Assembly (NCBI GenBank): GCA_900550025.1
Contig: URQP01000038.1
Coordinates: forward strand, 1 to 20,222
From: an uncultured Porphyromonadaceae bacterium
GTDB lineage: Bacteria; Bacteroidota; Bacteroidia; Bacteroidales; Muribaculaceae
Length of the DNA: 20,222 nucleotides
Reading direction: 5' to 3'
The position numbers and the translations under genes are program-made. Positions 1 through 6,203 of this stretch are shown here, piece by piece (position 1 is the first letter of the stretch; each line of letters opens with the position of its first letter). The notes under the pieces were generated by a model. The model saw only the letters and a list, made by a program, of their open reading frames with translations, did no database searches and was not told the origin of the DNA.

Positions 1-36
1 CAAATAGGGGAGGTGGGTCGAAGACCCGGAGGGGTT
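1..36. repeat. Repeat family B, truncated by window edge
   Basis: The stretch starting CAAATAGGGGAGGTG, then a small GGGTC/GACCC hairpin, then CGGAGGGGT, matches the right part of the copies at 18911-18964 and 6041-6091. The family reads as nested hairpins: an outer CCTCCCC...GGGGAGG stem with TTTGCG...GCAAA inside, then a short variable hairpin, then CGGAGGGGT. Only the distal half is in the window. Confidence 0.7.
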
Positions 37-39
37 TGT

Positions 40-112
40 TGCCTCCCCGGCGGCAGTTATTGCAGCTTCGCTGCAGGTTATGGGTTGGCGGGTTGACGGT
101 TTTTGGGATAGT
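40..112 (+). repeat. Repeat family D: paired hairpins plus GGTTAT/GGTTG heptads
   Basis: A TGCC...GGCA hairpin (about 40-55), the spacer GTTAT, a perfect TGCAGC-TTC-GCTGCA hairpin (61-75), then GGTTATG/GGTTGGC/GGTTGAC steps. The same design follows the stop codons of the esterase (1309), the barrel protein (14958) and the portal gene (15410, minus strand). By analogy it probably lies just after an upstream plus-strand gene outside the window. Nothing gene-like is seen between here and 237 apart from the promoter. Confidence 0.6.
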
Positions 113-141
113 TAAACGTTTTTTTAGATTGTTTTCTCCGT

Positions 142-168
142 TTTGGTTGCGGTAATGCCGTAAATTTG
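142..168 (+). promoter_or_regulatory. Probable promoter of the esterase gene
   Basis: TAAATTTG at 161-168 fits the Bacteroides -7 consensus TAnnTTTG. TTTG at 142-145 could serve as the -33 element, though the 15-base gap is shorter than the usual 19 or so. Transcription would start near 175, giving a leader of about 60 bases. Confidence 0.5.
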
Positions 169-237
169 TGATGCGGAATGCAGCGGACTGGCGGCATTGA
201 GCGGAATTGAGAAAAAACAACAAACCTGACGTAGAAT

Positions 238-1308
238 ATGAGAAAAAAATTATTGGTTGCGGCGGCTTTCGCCGTATTGACAGCCGGAGGGGCACAGGCG
301 GCCGACATTCCGGCTAACGACAAGGACATTGCCTATTGCGGGCGTATCAGTTGGAAGAACCCGCAGTCGCCGGCGTTCACCTATCCGGGAGTGAGCGCGG
401 AACTGAATTTCGAGGGCACGGAAATCAGCATGAAGGCGAAGCCGGGAAGCGGCTATTTCATGGTGGAAATCGACGACGAGCTGCCTTACAAAATACATTT
501 TGCCGACAATGACTCGGTGATGAAGCTCGCCGAGGGTCTGCCTCAGGGCAAGCACCGTGTGAAGGTGGTGTATGCCGTCGAGGGCTACAACCTGAAACCG
601 GAGTTCCGCGGATTCGTCACCGACGGCCGCCTGTTGCCGCCGCCGGCGCAGTCCAGCCGCACCATAGAGTTCATAGGCAACTCCATCACCTGCGGCTACG
701 GCATAGAGGCGGAGAGCAAGGACGAGGATTTCTCGTATGCCACGGAAAACCATTACTACTCATACGCGGCGCAGACGGCACGCGCTCTCGGGGCGCGCTA
801 CTACACGGTGGCGCGGTCGGGCTACGGGATGTACCGCAATTACGGCGGTCCCGTCGAGGGCTCGAAGGACTGCATACCGGCTCTCTACGACCGCACGCTG
901 TTCTACGATGCCGATGAGAAATGGGATTTCAGCCTGTTCCAGCCCGAGGTGGTGTGCGTGAACCTCGGCACTAACGACACGAGCCTCAACAATTATGACG
1001 CGGAACTCCTCGAAGAGGCGAGCCGCGATTTCCTGAAACGTCTCCGCGGATATTACCCCGACGCCAAAATCGTGATGCTCACGGGCTGCCTGCTGACCGG
1101 CAAGCGGCTTGAGGCGGTGACTACGGTATTAGACAAGGTTGTGGCCGAGGCCAAAGCGGCGGGCGACAATGAAGTGTACCGTTTCGACATGTCGCCTCAT
1201 ACCGGCTCTTTGGGCTACGGAGCCGACTGGCATCCTTCGTGGAGGCAGTCGAACAAGATGGCCGCGGAGCTGACCGGCTTCCTCCGCCAGATAACGGGAT
1301 GGGAGTAG
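238..1308 (+). CDS. Secreted SGNH/GDSL hydrolase, CE2-like (acetyl) esterase
   Basis: A 356-residue protein. Residues 1-22 form a signal peptide ending AQA|AD, so it is exported to the periplasm or beyond. Residues 30-135 resemble the N-terminal beta-sandwich of carbohydrate esterase family 2, and the SGNH hydrolase domain follows. Visible blocks: GNSITCGYG at 147-155 (nucleophile Ser149), SGYG at 194-197 (block II Gly), GTND at 244-247 (block III Asn246) and DWHPS at 330-334 (His332). CE2 members use a Ser-His pair to remove acetyl groups from plant glycans such as xylan or glucomannan; that substrate is inferred from the family. GNS replaces the commoner GDS. Length is normal for the two-domain family. 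The ATG at 238 is chosen because the signal peptide starts there. It appears monocistronic: repeat D begins on the base after the stop. No polysaccharide-utilisation partners are seen nearby. Confidence 0.9.
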   Translation: MRKKLLVAAAFAVLTAGGAQAADIPANDKDIAYCGRISWKNPQSPAFTYPGVSAELNFEGTEISMKAKPGSGYFMVEIDDELPYKIHFADNDSVMKLAEGLPQGKHRVKVVYAVEGYNLKPEFRGFVTDGRLLPPPAQSSRTIEFIGNSITCGYGIEAESKDEDFSYATENHYYSYAAQTARALGARYYTVARSGYGMYRNYGGPVEGSKDCIPALYDRTLFYDADEKWDFSLFQPEVVCVNLGTNDTSLNNYDAELLEEASRDFLKRLRGYYPDAKIVMLTGCLLTGKRLEAVTTVLDKVVAEAKAAGDNEVYRFDMSPHTGSLGYGADWHPSWRQSNKMAAELTGFLRQITGWE

Positions 1309-1382
1309 TGCGGCTTTCGCCGCAGGTTATTGCCGCCGGGGCGGCAGGTTAAGGGTTATAAGGTTATAGGTTAAGGGTTAGG
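1309..1382 (+). repeat. Repeat family D directly after the esterase stop codon
   Basis: A 16-base hairpin with arms TGCGGC/GCCGCA (1309-1324), the spacer GGTTAT (1325-1330), a second 16-base hairpin with arms TGCCGC/GCGGCA (1331-1346), then GGTTAAG/GGTTATA heptads to about 1382. It starts on the base after the TAG and runs with the gene. The hairpins could slow or end transcription or stabilise the mRNA 3' end; the heptads supply TAA/TAG codons. Confidence 0.8.
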
Positions 1383-1406
1383 GGGTGTACCTTTTGCCGG
1401 AGATGG

Positions 1407-1523
1407 CAGCCCCGTAGGGGTTGTTGCCGTGTAACCCACGGCCTTGGCCGTGGGACATGAGCGGAAGAGAACCATCGGCTTCGTAGATGCCGCGCTTGAA
1501 GCAACTGTGCTATGGGTGCGACC
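1407..1523 (+). repeat. Repeat family A, copy 1
   Basis: CAGCCCCGTAGGGGTTG, then GTAACCC, a strong hairpin CCCACGGCC-TT-GGCCGTGGG, then CGGCTTCGTAGATGCCGCGCTTG and GAAGCAACTGTGCTATGGGTGCG. The same order of blocks is found at 9993-10105 and 19945-20060, and in diverged or partial form at 15058-15130 and 19767-19815. Confidence 0.8.
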
Positions 1524-1555
1524 TCCACGATCCCATGTTGAGGCAGGACTGTCTC

Positions 1556-1579
1556 ACCCCAAGCCGCGCTCCGCTTGCA
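1556..1579 (-). repeat. Repeat family C fragment, reversed
   Basis: The reverse complement reads GCAAGCGGAGCGCGGCTTGGGGT, the core of the family C copies at 9817, 15279, 19042 and 19685. Only the core is present. Bases 1580-1685 show no recognisable gene. Confidence 0.65.
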
Positions 1580-1685
1580 TAGGGCAATTCTGGAGTCTCG
1601 AGGCTCTCTTGTTCCAAAGACAAGCCCTCTTTTACTGGGGTATGTTAAGTGCTTATGTCTAAATGTCATACAATTAAATCCTGAG

Positions 1686-1704
1686 TTTTTAGCGGACACC
1701 AATA
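1686..1704. repeat. Left inverted repeat bounding the ATPase remnant
   Basis: TTTTTAGCGGACACCAATA. Its reverse complement matches 2035-2053 at 17 of 19 positions and 9935-9953 at 18 of 19. It abuts the truncated AAA_14/DUF4143 fragment exactly, which suggests an insertion-sequence or MITE end. I cannot assign it to a named IS family from sequence alone. Confidence 0.65.
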
Positions 1705-1705
1705 G

Positions 1706-1897
1706 GTGGAAATAAAGCTCGGAGGTGAGACTCTTATAGAGGAGGGGGCTAAGAGCTTGTTGCGGCTGAGTGAAAAAATCGACACTTCGAGGATGAAGGC
1801 TCCGGCCTTTAAGATGGTTCTTGTCGGAATTGGAAAATATGCTTACCGGCGGGCGGATGGGGTGCTTGTCGTCCCTGTCGCTTGCCTGAAAGATTAG
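1706..1897 (+). pseudogene. C-terminal remnant of an AAA_14/DUF4143 ATPase
   Basis: The 63 codons read like the extreme C-terminus of the AAA ATPase plus DUF4143 proteins that are common in Bacteroidales: EIKLGG, then LIEEGAKSLL, KIDTSRM, P.FKMVLVGIGKYAYRR, DGVLVVPVACLKD and a stop. In the intact family this tail follows an N-terminal P-loop ATPase and a nuclease-like middle domain, about 400 residues in all. Here the Walker motifs and all upstream sequence are missing, and an in-frame TAG (1703-1705) lies next to the inverted repeat at 1686-1704. It is therefore a 5'-truncated, non-functional relic. The apparent GTG start at 1706 is fortuitous. The truncation point coincides with the repeat end, so an insertion or a recombination at that end probably removed the rest. 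Confidence 0.7.
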
Positions 1898-1916
1898 CGT
1901 GATGTCCGGGTGTTTC

Positions 1917-1976
1917 GCCAAATTACCGAACAAATCCGTGCCAAATTACCGAACAAATCCGTGCCAAATTACCGAA
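1917..1976. repeat. 23-bp tandem repeat, 2.6 copies
   Basis: The unit GCCAAATTACCGAA plus CAAATCCGT occurs perfectly at 1917-1939 and 1940-1962, followed by a 14-base partial unit at 1963-1976. It lies 19 bases past the stop of the ATPase remnant. There are no spacers, so it is not a CRISPR array. Confidence 0.9.
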
Positions 1977-2034
1977 TTTAAACAAAACTTATTATCTTTC
2001 AGCAAGTTGGCTTGGTAAGCGCTTGGTATAAAAT

Positions 2035-2053
2035 TATTGGTGTCCATTAAAAA
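2035..2053. repeat. Right inverted repeat matching 1686-1704
   Basis: TATTGGTGTCCATTAAAAA is the inverted partner of the left copy, with two mismatches. Together they bracket about 370 bases containing the ATPase remnant and the 23-bp tandem repeats. Confidence 0.6.
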
Positions 2054-2074
2054 TGTGGGATGTGATTTATAGTT

Positions 2075-2103
2075 CACTAAACTCTCAACACTCTACTTTC
2101 AAC
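2075..2103 (-). repeat. Heptad repeat directly after the trpB stop codon
   Basis: On the minus strand the TAA of trpB is followed at once by GTTGAAA, GTAGAGT, GTTGAGA and GTTTAGT. The GTTGAGN heptad is the same motif that follows the gntR stop at 12417. It runs with the gene and places TGA or TAG codons in the frames beyond the stop. Confidence 0.6.
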
Positions 2104-3432
2104 TTATTGCGGGTCGTATTTGCAGTCGATGAGGTCGCCGGCGAAATAGCGGTCGTACGACGCCATGTCTATCAGGCCGTGTCCCGACAGGTTGAACAGG
2201 ATGACAGTCTGCCGTCCCTCCTCCTTGGCACGGTTGGCTTCACGGATGGCAGCCGCTATGGCGTGCGACGATTCCGGCGCCGGGATTATCCCTTCTGTCC
2301 GGGCAAACAGCGTGGCCGCCGCGAATGTCTCAAGCTGTGGAATGTCGACAGCGTCAATCAGTCCGTCATTTTTCAATCGGCTCACTATCGAGCCCGCCCC
2401 ATGGTAGCGCAATCCTCCGGCGTGGATGTTGGCCGGCATGAAGTCGTGTCCAAGCGTCAGCATCGGTATCAATGGTGTATATCCTGCCTCGTCGCCGAAG
2501 TCGTAGCGGAACTCTCCCCTTGTCAGCTTGGGGCATGATTCCGGCTCGGCCGCCACGAAGCGGGTGCTGCGTCCGCCCGACAGGTTATGGCGCAGGAATG
2601 GGAAAGAGATGCCGGAAAAATTGCTCCCGCCGCCGAAACAGCCTATCACCACATCGGGATATTCGCCGGCCATCTCCATCTGCTTCTCTGCTTCGAGGCC
2701 TATCACGGTCTGGTGCAGTGCCACGTGGTTGAGCACGGAGCCGAGGGTGTATTTGCAGTTCGGGGTCGACATCGCCAGTTCCACGGCTTCTGAGATTGCC
2801 GTGCCGAGCGAGCCTTGGCAATTGGGATTGTCGGTTATTATCTTGCGTCCGGCTTTGGTCGACATGCTCGGCGAGGCTATCACTTCCGCGCCGTAGGTCT
2901 GCATGATTGAGCGCCGGTAAGGCTTTTGGTTGTACGACACCTTCACCATATACACGGCCAGTTCCAGTCCGAAATGCCGTGCGGCGAGCGACAACGCCGC
3001 TCCCCACTGCCCGGCTCCGGTCTCTGTGGTTATGTTGGTCACTCCCTGCTTTTTGCAATAGTATGCCTGCGGGATGGCGGAATTGAGCTTGTGTGAGCCT
3101 ACCGGGCTGACACTCTCGTTCTTGAAATAGATGTGTGCCGGTGTGTCGAGCGCTTTTTCCAGTCCGGCGGCGCGGACGAGCGGCGTTGGACGCCATATCT
3201 TGTACATGTCGCGCACTTCTTCCGGAATTTCAATCCAGCGGTCGGCGGTGTTCATCTCCTGCTTTGCGAGTTCCTCGGCAAACAGCGGGTACAGGTCCTC
3301 AGCCTTGAGTTCACGTTTTGTCGCCGGGTCGAGCAGCGGCTGCGGTTTCACCGGCATGTCGGGCAGTATGTTGTACCAAGCTTCCGGTATTTCTTTCTCC
3401 TGCAGCAAGAACTTTTTAGTGTCAGTCTTCAT
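2104..3432 (-). CDS. trpB: TrpB2-type tryptophan synthase beta chain, PLP-dependent
   Basis: A 442-residue fold-type II PLP enzyme of the TrpB2 branch. It condenses indole with L-serine to give L-tryptophan in the cytoplasm. Visible features: PVGSHKLNSA at 110-119 with PLP lysine Lys115; ETGAGQWG at 137-144 with the catalytic Glu137; the phosphate-binding GGGSN at 267-271; and NLSGHG at 414-419. The long N-terminal extension before residue 80 is typical of TrpB2 and absent from TrpB1. The frame stays open to an ATG at 3516, but a promoter at 3463-3495 lies inside that extension, so the ATG at 3432 is preferred; MKTDTKKF also looks like a genuine start. No trpA or other trp gene is adjacent. 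TrpB2 enzymes often work without TrpA, salvaging free indole or as a backup enzyme; that role is inferred. Confidence 0.95.
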   Translation of the reverse strand: MKTDTKKFLLQEKEIPEAWYNILPDMPVKPQPLLDPATKRELKAEDLYPLFAEELAKQEMNTADRWIEIPEEVRDMYKIWRPTPLVRAAGLEKALDTPAHIYFKNESVSPVGSHKLNSAIPQAYYCKKQGVTNITTETGAGQWGAALSLAARHFGLELAVYMVKVSYNQKPYRRSIMQTYGAEVIASPSMSTKAGRKIITDNPNCQGSLGTAISEAVELAMSTPNCKYTLGSVLNHVALHQTVIGLEAEKQMEMAGEYPDVVIGCFGGGSNFSGISFPFLRHNLSGGRSTRFVAAEPESCPKLTRGEFRYDFGDEAGYTPLIPMLTLGHDFMPANIHAGGLRYHGAGSIVSRLKNDGLIDAVDIPQLETFAAATLFARTEGIIPAPESSHAIAAAIREANRAKEEGRQTVILFNLSGHGLIDMASYDRYFAGDLIDCKYDPQ

Positions 3433-3462
3433 AATTGGATGTATAAATATTAATGTTTGTTG

Positions 3463-3495
3463 CAAATATAAGCATAAATATTCCGACATTCCAAA
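3463..3495 (-). promoter_or_regulatory. Promoter of trpB
   Basis: On the minus strand, TTTG (3495-3492) is followed after 21 bases by TATATTTG (3470-3463), close to the Bacteroides TTTG/TAnnTTTG pattern. Transcription would start near 3457, about 25 bases before the ATG at 3432, which rules out the upstream ATG. Confidence 0.7.
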
Positions 3496-3581
3496 TAAAT
3501 CTGGAAAAATATTCATTTATATCGATGTCTTGGCTTTTTAGATTATTGTAAAAGCAGCATTCCGATTGTCCCATAATTGGT

Positions 3582-3632
3582 GGGATTGCTGTTATGAAAT
3601 TTTATGCCGCCATATTTTAAGTGGCAAAAGTG
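3582..3632 (+). repeat. 51-bp direct repeat, left copy
   Basis: Begins GGGATTGCTGTTATGAAATT and ends TTTTAAGTGGCAAAAGTG. It differs from 4470-4520 at only two of 51 positions (C/T and A/G). It lies between the divergent promoters of trpB and the zeta module. Confidence 0.95.
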
Positions 3633-3678
3633 TTGCGATTTTCTTTGTGTCGGAAACGGCTTATAGAATAAAATAAAG

Positions 3679-3686
3679 TATATTTG
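3679..3686 (+). promoter_or_regulatory. -7 box of the zeta-module promoter
   Basis: TATATTTG matches TAnnTTTG. Transcription would start near 3693, giving a leader of about 14 bases before the ATG at 3707. No -33 TTTG is seen at the usual spacing. Confidence 0.55.
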
Positions 3687-3706
3687 CATATCGTAATTAT
3701 TGCAAG

Positions 3707-3898
3707 ATGAAATTGAATGAATATCGGCTTGATTCGCAAGAAGAACCTTCAGATGAGTTGTTGGATGAATTGATGGCTCATGTGGCAGAGGATGCGCGAA
3801 AAAGTTTCCATAATGCGGAATTGGAAAAAGATAAACGATTAAAGGATGTTGAGCGGAAAATTAAATCGTTTGAATCTAATAAACGTTCATACTTATGA
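3707..3898 (+). CDS. Small acidic/charged partner protein of zeta-like kinase (putative antitoxin)
   Basis: A 63-residue cytoplasmic protein with no signal peptide, highly charged and predicted almost entirely helical. Residues 16-31 (DELLDELMAHVAEDAR) resemble the conserved helix of small genes that often precede zeta-toxin-like kinases. Residues 40-58 form a Lys/Glu-rich, coiled-coil-like helix. Its stop overlaps the start of the kinase gene by four bases (ATGA), which points to translational coupling and a two-gene operon. It is inferred to be the antitoxin or partner from position, size and charge. It is not recognisably epsilon or PezA, and no DNA-binding motif is visible. Base composition is much more AT-rich than trpB or gdhA on either side, as in the kinase gene, which suggests joint horizontal acquisition. 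Confidence 0.7.
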   Translation: MKLNEYRLDSQEEPSDELLDELMAHVAEDARKSFHNAELEKDKRLKDVERKIKSFESNKRSYL

Positions 3899-4485
3899 TT
3901 GTTAAAAGGCCTGTCTTGTGTGTCGTTGCCGGACCAAATGGCTCTGGCAAAACATCCACGACTATACAATTGTTGCATTACGAATGGGGAAAGGACTGTG
4001 TTTATATCAATCCTGATGATATTGCTCAAGAAAGATTTGGTGGATGGAATTCTGCCGAAGCGGTGCTGAAGGCGGCGCAATATGCAACAGAATTAAGGTA
4101 TAAATGTTTGGCTGATAAATGTAATTTTGTGTTTGAAACGGTATTCTCTTCTGTTGAAAAACTTGACTTTATAAAACGAGCTAAGAACTCAGGATTTTTT
4201 ATACGTTTTTTTTATATCTGCACGTCAGATCCGATAATCAATGTTAACCGCATAGCGCAACGCTATCTTAATGGAGGTCATGAAGTTCCTATATCAAAAA
4301 TAATATCCCGCTATTATAAATCATTGGAAAATGCGCACGAGGCAGTGCGGATTGTCGACCGTGCTTATATTTATGACAATTCAGTGGACAATCAAGTGCC
4401 TAAATTGTTGTTTAGAACTGTTGATGGAGCTTTGCAAAAACGTTATACGGACAGAATTCCCGAGTGGGCGGGATTGCTGTTATGA
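3895..4485 (+). CDS. Zeta-toxin-like P-loop kinase
   Basis: A 196-residue P-loop NTPase of the zeta toxin family. Seen: Walker A GPNGSGKT at 13-20; INPDDIA at 39-45, the Asp-rich segment expected to bind or activate the substrate; FETVFS at 80-85; and the family signature around 118-141 (NRIAQRYLNGGHEVP, then ISRYYKSLENA) with the Arg residues expected to contact ATP. Known zeta toxins phosphorylate UDP-N-acetylglucosamine and block peptidoglycan precursor synthesis. Chromosomal homologues may act on other substrates, so the target here is unknown. Length is near that of minimal zeta proteins. It overlaps the partner gene by four bases. The last five codons and stop lie inside the right 51-bp direct repeat, so the gene end and the repeat are fused. 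The AT-rich composition contrasts with its neighbours. Confidence 0.85.
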   Translation: MIVKRPVLCVVAGPNGSGKTSTTIQLLHYEWGKDCVYINPDDIAQERFGGWNSAEAVLKAAQYATELRYKCLADKCNFVFETVFSSVEKLDFIKRAKNSGFFIRFFYICTSDPIINVNRIAQRYLNGGHEVPISKIISRYYKSLENAHEAVRIVDRAYIYDNSVDNQVPKLLFRTVDGALQKRYTDRIPEWAGLLL

Positions 4486-4520
4486 AATTTTATGCCGCTA
4501 TGTTTTAAGTGGCAAAAGTG
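4470..4520 (+). repeat. 51-bp direct repeat, right copy
   Basis: Matches 3582-3632 at 49 of 51 positions in the same orientation. It contains the last five codons and the stop of the zeta-like gene and ends before the gdhA promoter. The two copies are 888 bases apart and bracket the module precisely. Confidence 0.95.
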
Positions 4521-4574
4521 CGGCGGAATGTGGTGTTTTTGTGCGATTGTGTAGCTTAAAACGGAAATTTTCTT

Positions 4575-4582
4575 TACTTTTG
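4575..4582 (+). promoter_or_regulatory. -7 box of the gdhA promoter
   Basis: TACTTTTG fits TAnnTTTG. A TTG at 4547-4549 is a possible -33 element, but the 25-base gap is long. Transcription would start near 4589, giving a leader of about 26 bases. It lies outside the direct repeat, so gdhA keeps its promoter with or without the zeta module. Confidence 0.6.
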
Positions 4583-4614
4583 CACGGAAAACGACAACTA
4601 AACATTACATTTGA

Positions 4615-5949
4615 ATGAAAGCTACTGAAGTTATCGACGATTTGCGCCGCAGGTTTCCGCACGAGCCGGAATACTTGCAGGCTGTGGAAGAAGTGGTTAC
4701 CTCGATTGAGGAAGTCTACAATCAGCATCCCGAGTTTGAACGCTACAATCTGATAGAGCGTCTGTGCATCCCCGACCGCATATTCTCGTTCCGTGTGTCG
4801 TGGGTCGACGATAAGGGGCGCGTGCAGAACAATATGGGCTACCGTGTGCAGCACAACAATGCCATCGGCCCTTATAAAGGCGGTATCCGTTTCCATTCCT
4901 CGGTCAACCAGTCGATTCTGAAATTCCTCGCTTTCGAGCAGACTTTCAAGAATTCGCTTACCACGCTGCCGATGGGCGGCGGCAAAGGAGGGTCGGATTT
5001 CAATCCTAAGGGAAAGTCGGATATGGAGATTATGCACTTCTGTCAGGCTTTTGTCTCGGAATTGTGGAGGCACATAGGCCCGGACACCGACGTGCCGGCT
5101 GGCGACATCGGCGTAGGCGGTCGCGAAGTGGGCTATATGTATGGCGCCTATAAAAAGATGGCGCGCGAGAACACCGGTACATTCACCGGAAAGGGTATGG
5201 AGTTCGGCGGCTCGTTGATACGCCCGGAGGCCACCGGTTACGGTAATGTGTATTTCCTGCTCAATATGCTTGCCACACGCGGCATCGGCATCGAAGGCAA
5301 GACCGTAGCTATTTCCGGTTCGGGCAATGTGGCGACATACACGGCCGACAAGTTGTTGCAGCTCGGCGCTAAAGTGGTAACGATGAGCGATTCCGACGGC
5401 ACTATCTATGTGCCTGAAGGACTTACGCGGGAGCAGCTGGATTTCATATTCGAGTTGAAGAACCTTTACAGGGGCAGGATACGTGAGTTCGCCGAAAAAT
5501 ACGGTTGCCAATACTTCGAAGGCGGCCGTCCGTGGGGCGTGAAATGCGACATTGCGATGCCGTCGGCCACTCAGAACGAGCTCGACGGCGACGATGCCCG
5601 CGCGCTGCTGGCCAACGGTTGCTTTGCCGTGTCGGAAGGGGCGAACATGCCGTCAACTCCGGAGGCCGTCCACGAATTTGTCAAGGCTAAGATTCTCTAT
5701 GCTCCGGGAAAGGCCGCAAATGCCGGAGGGGTGTCTGTTTCCGGGTTGGAAATGGCGCAGAATTCGCAGAAACTCACGTGGACAGCCGAAGAAGTGGATG
5801 CGAAACTGAAAGATATTATGGCCGGAATCCACAGCCAGTGTTGCCGTTACGGCACTGAACCCGACGGCTACGTGAACTACGTGAAAGGCGCCAATATCGC
5901 CGGCTTTATGAAAGTGGCGAAAGCGATGATGGCGCAAGGCGTATTATAG
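4615..5949 (+). CDS. gdhA: Glutamate dehydrogenase (hexameric, probably NADP-dependent)
   Basis: A 444-residue cytoplasmic enzyme that interconverts 2-oxoglutarate plus ammonia and glutamate, a main route of ammonia assimilation in gut Bacteroidales. The N-terminal domain carries the substrate site: GPYKGGIRFH at 85-94 (Lys88), Lys112, LPMGGGKGGSDF at 118-129 (catalytic Lys124) and PAGDIGVGGRE at 161-171 (Asp164). RPEATGYG is at 203-210. The dinucleotide domain begins near 229 with ISGSGNVA at 233-240, and SDSDGTIY at 258-265 follows the second strand. Length is typical of the roughly 445-residue bacterial family. NADP preference is inferred from similarity to the small hexameric biosynthetic class. 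The ATG at 4615 has the expected MKATEVID-type helical start. It is transcribed alone. Confidence 0.97.
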   Translation: MKATEVIDDLRRRFPHEPEYLQAVEEVVTSIEEVYNQHPEFERYNLIERLCIPDRIFSFRVSWVDDKGRVQNNMGYRVQHNNAIGPYKGGIRFHSSVNQSILKFLAFEQTFKNSLTTLPMGGGKGGSDFNPKGKSDMEIMHFCQAFVSELWRHIGPDTDVPAGDIGVGGREVGYMYGAYKKMARENTGTFTGKGMEFGGSLIRPEATGYGNVYFLLNMLATRGIGIEGKTVAISGSGNVATYTADKLLQLGAKVVTMSDSDGTIYVPEGLTREQLDFIFELKNLYRGRIREFAEKYGCQYFEGGRPWGVKCDIAMPSATQNELDGDDARALLANGCFAVSEGANMPSTPEAVHEFVKAKILYAPGKAANAGGVSVSGLEMAQNSQKLTWTAEEVDAKLKDIMAGIHSQCCRYGTEPDGYVNYVKGANIAGFMKVAKAMMAQGVL

Positions 5950-5968
5950 CGGCCTGATCTCGAGTGTC

Positions 5969-6136
5969 TAACCCAAAATCGGTCAATTAGGCCTCGCAAA
6001 GGCATTTGAAAGTTGTGAAGTTGACACTCCCGTCCAGTGTCTCCCTCTGTTTGCGTAGCAAATAGGAGTGTGGCATAGCGTGCCGAGGGGTATTTCGGGT
6101 GGAGTGTTTAGCGTTTCTAATGACCTATTTGGGTTA
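5969..6136. repeat. 168-bp element bounded by imperfect 20-22-bp inverted repeats
   Basis: Left end 5969-5990 starts TAACCCAAAATCGGTC. The reverse complement of right end 6117-6136 starts TAACCCAAATAGGTC, so the ends pair with a few mismatches and small gaps. The interior has no reading frame of note but contains a family B repeat (6041-6091). This resembles a miniature inverted-repeat element or a long stem-loop after gdhA. Confidence 0.55.
6041..6091. repeat. Repeat family B, diverged copy
   Basis: CTCCCTCTGTTTGCGTAGC, then AAATAGGAG, a TGGCATAGCGTGCC hairpin and GAGGGGT. It aligns block by block with 18911-18964 and with the window edge at 1-36. Confidence 0.7.
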
Positions 6137-6140
6137 AAGT

Positions 6141-6182
6141 TGGGATAAAAGAGCGGGCGTGCCGCATTTCCGGTACGCCCGC
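6141..6182 (-). terminator. Hairpin terminator of the amidase gene
   Basis: Stem GCGGGCGTGCCG (6153-6164) pairs with CGGTACGCCCGC (6171-6182), with one G-T wobble and a six-base loop. On the minus strand it is followed by TCTTTTATCC, a T-rich tract, 21 bases after the amidase stop. It may also slow plus-strand transcripts from gdhA. Confidence 0.75.
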
Positions 6183-6203
6183 ATCTTATTATAGGAAGCC
6201 GTC

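Noticed and set aside
1364..1933. 189-codon minus-strand frame across repeats A and C and the ATPase remnant
   Set aside because: It runs through hairpin repeats and antisense to the relic; no domain is recognised.
1917..1976. CRISPR array
   Set aside because: The 23-bp units are tandem without spacers and there are no cas genes.
4498..5511. 337-codon open frame antisense to gdhA
   Set aside because: Mirror frame of a GC-rich conserved gene; its composition lacks a protein-like pattern and gdhA is unmistakable on the other strand.
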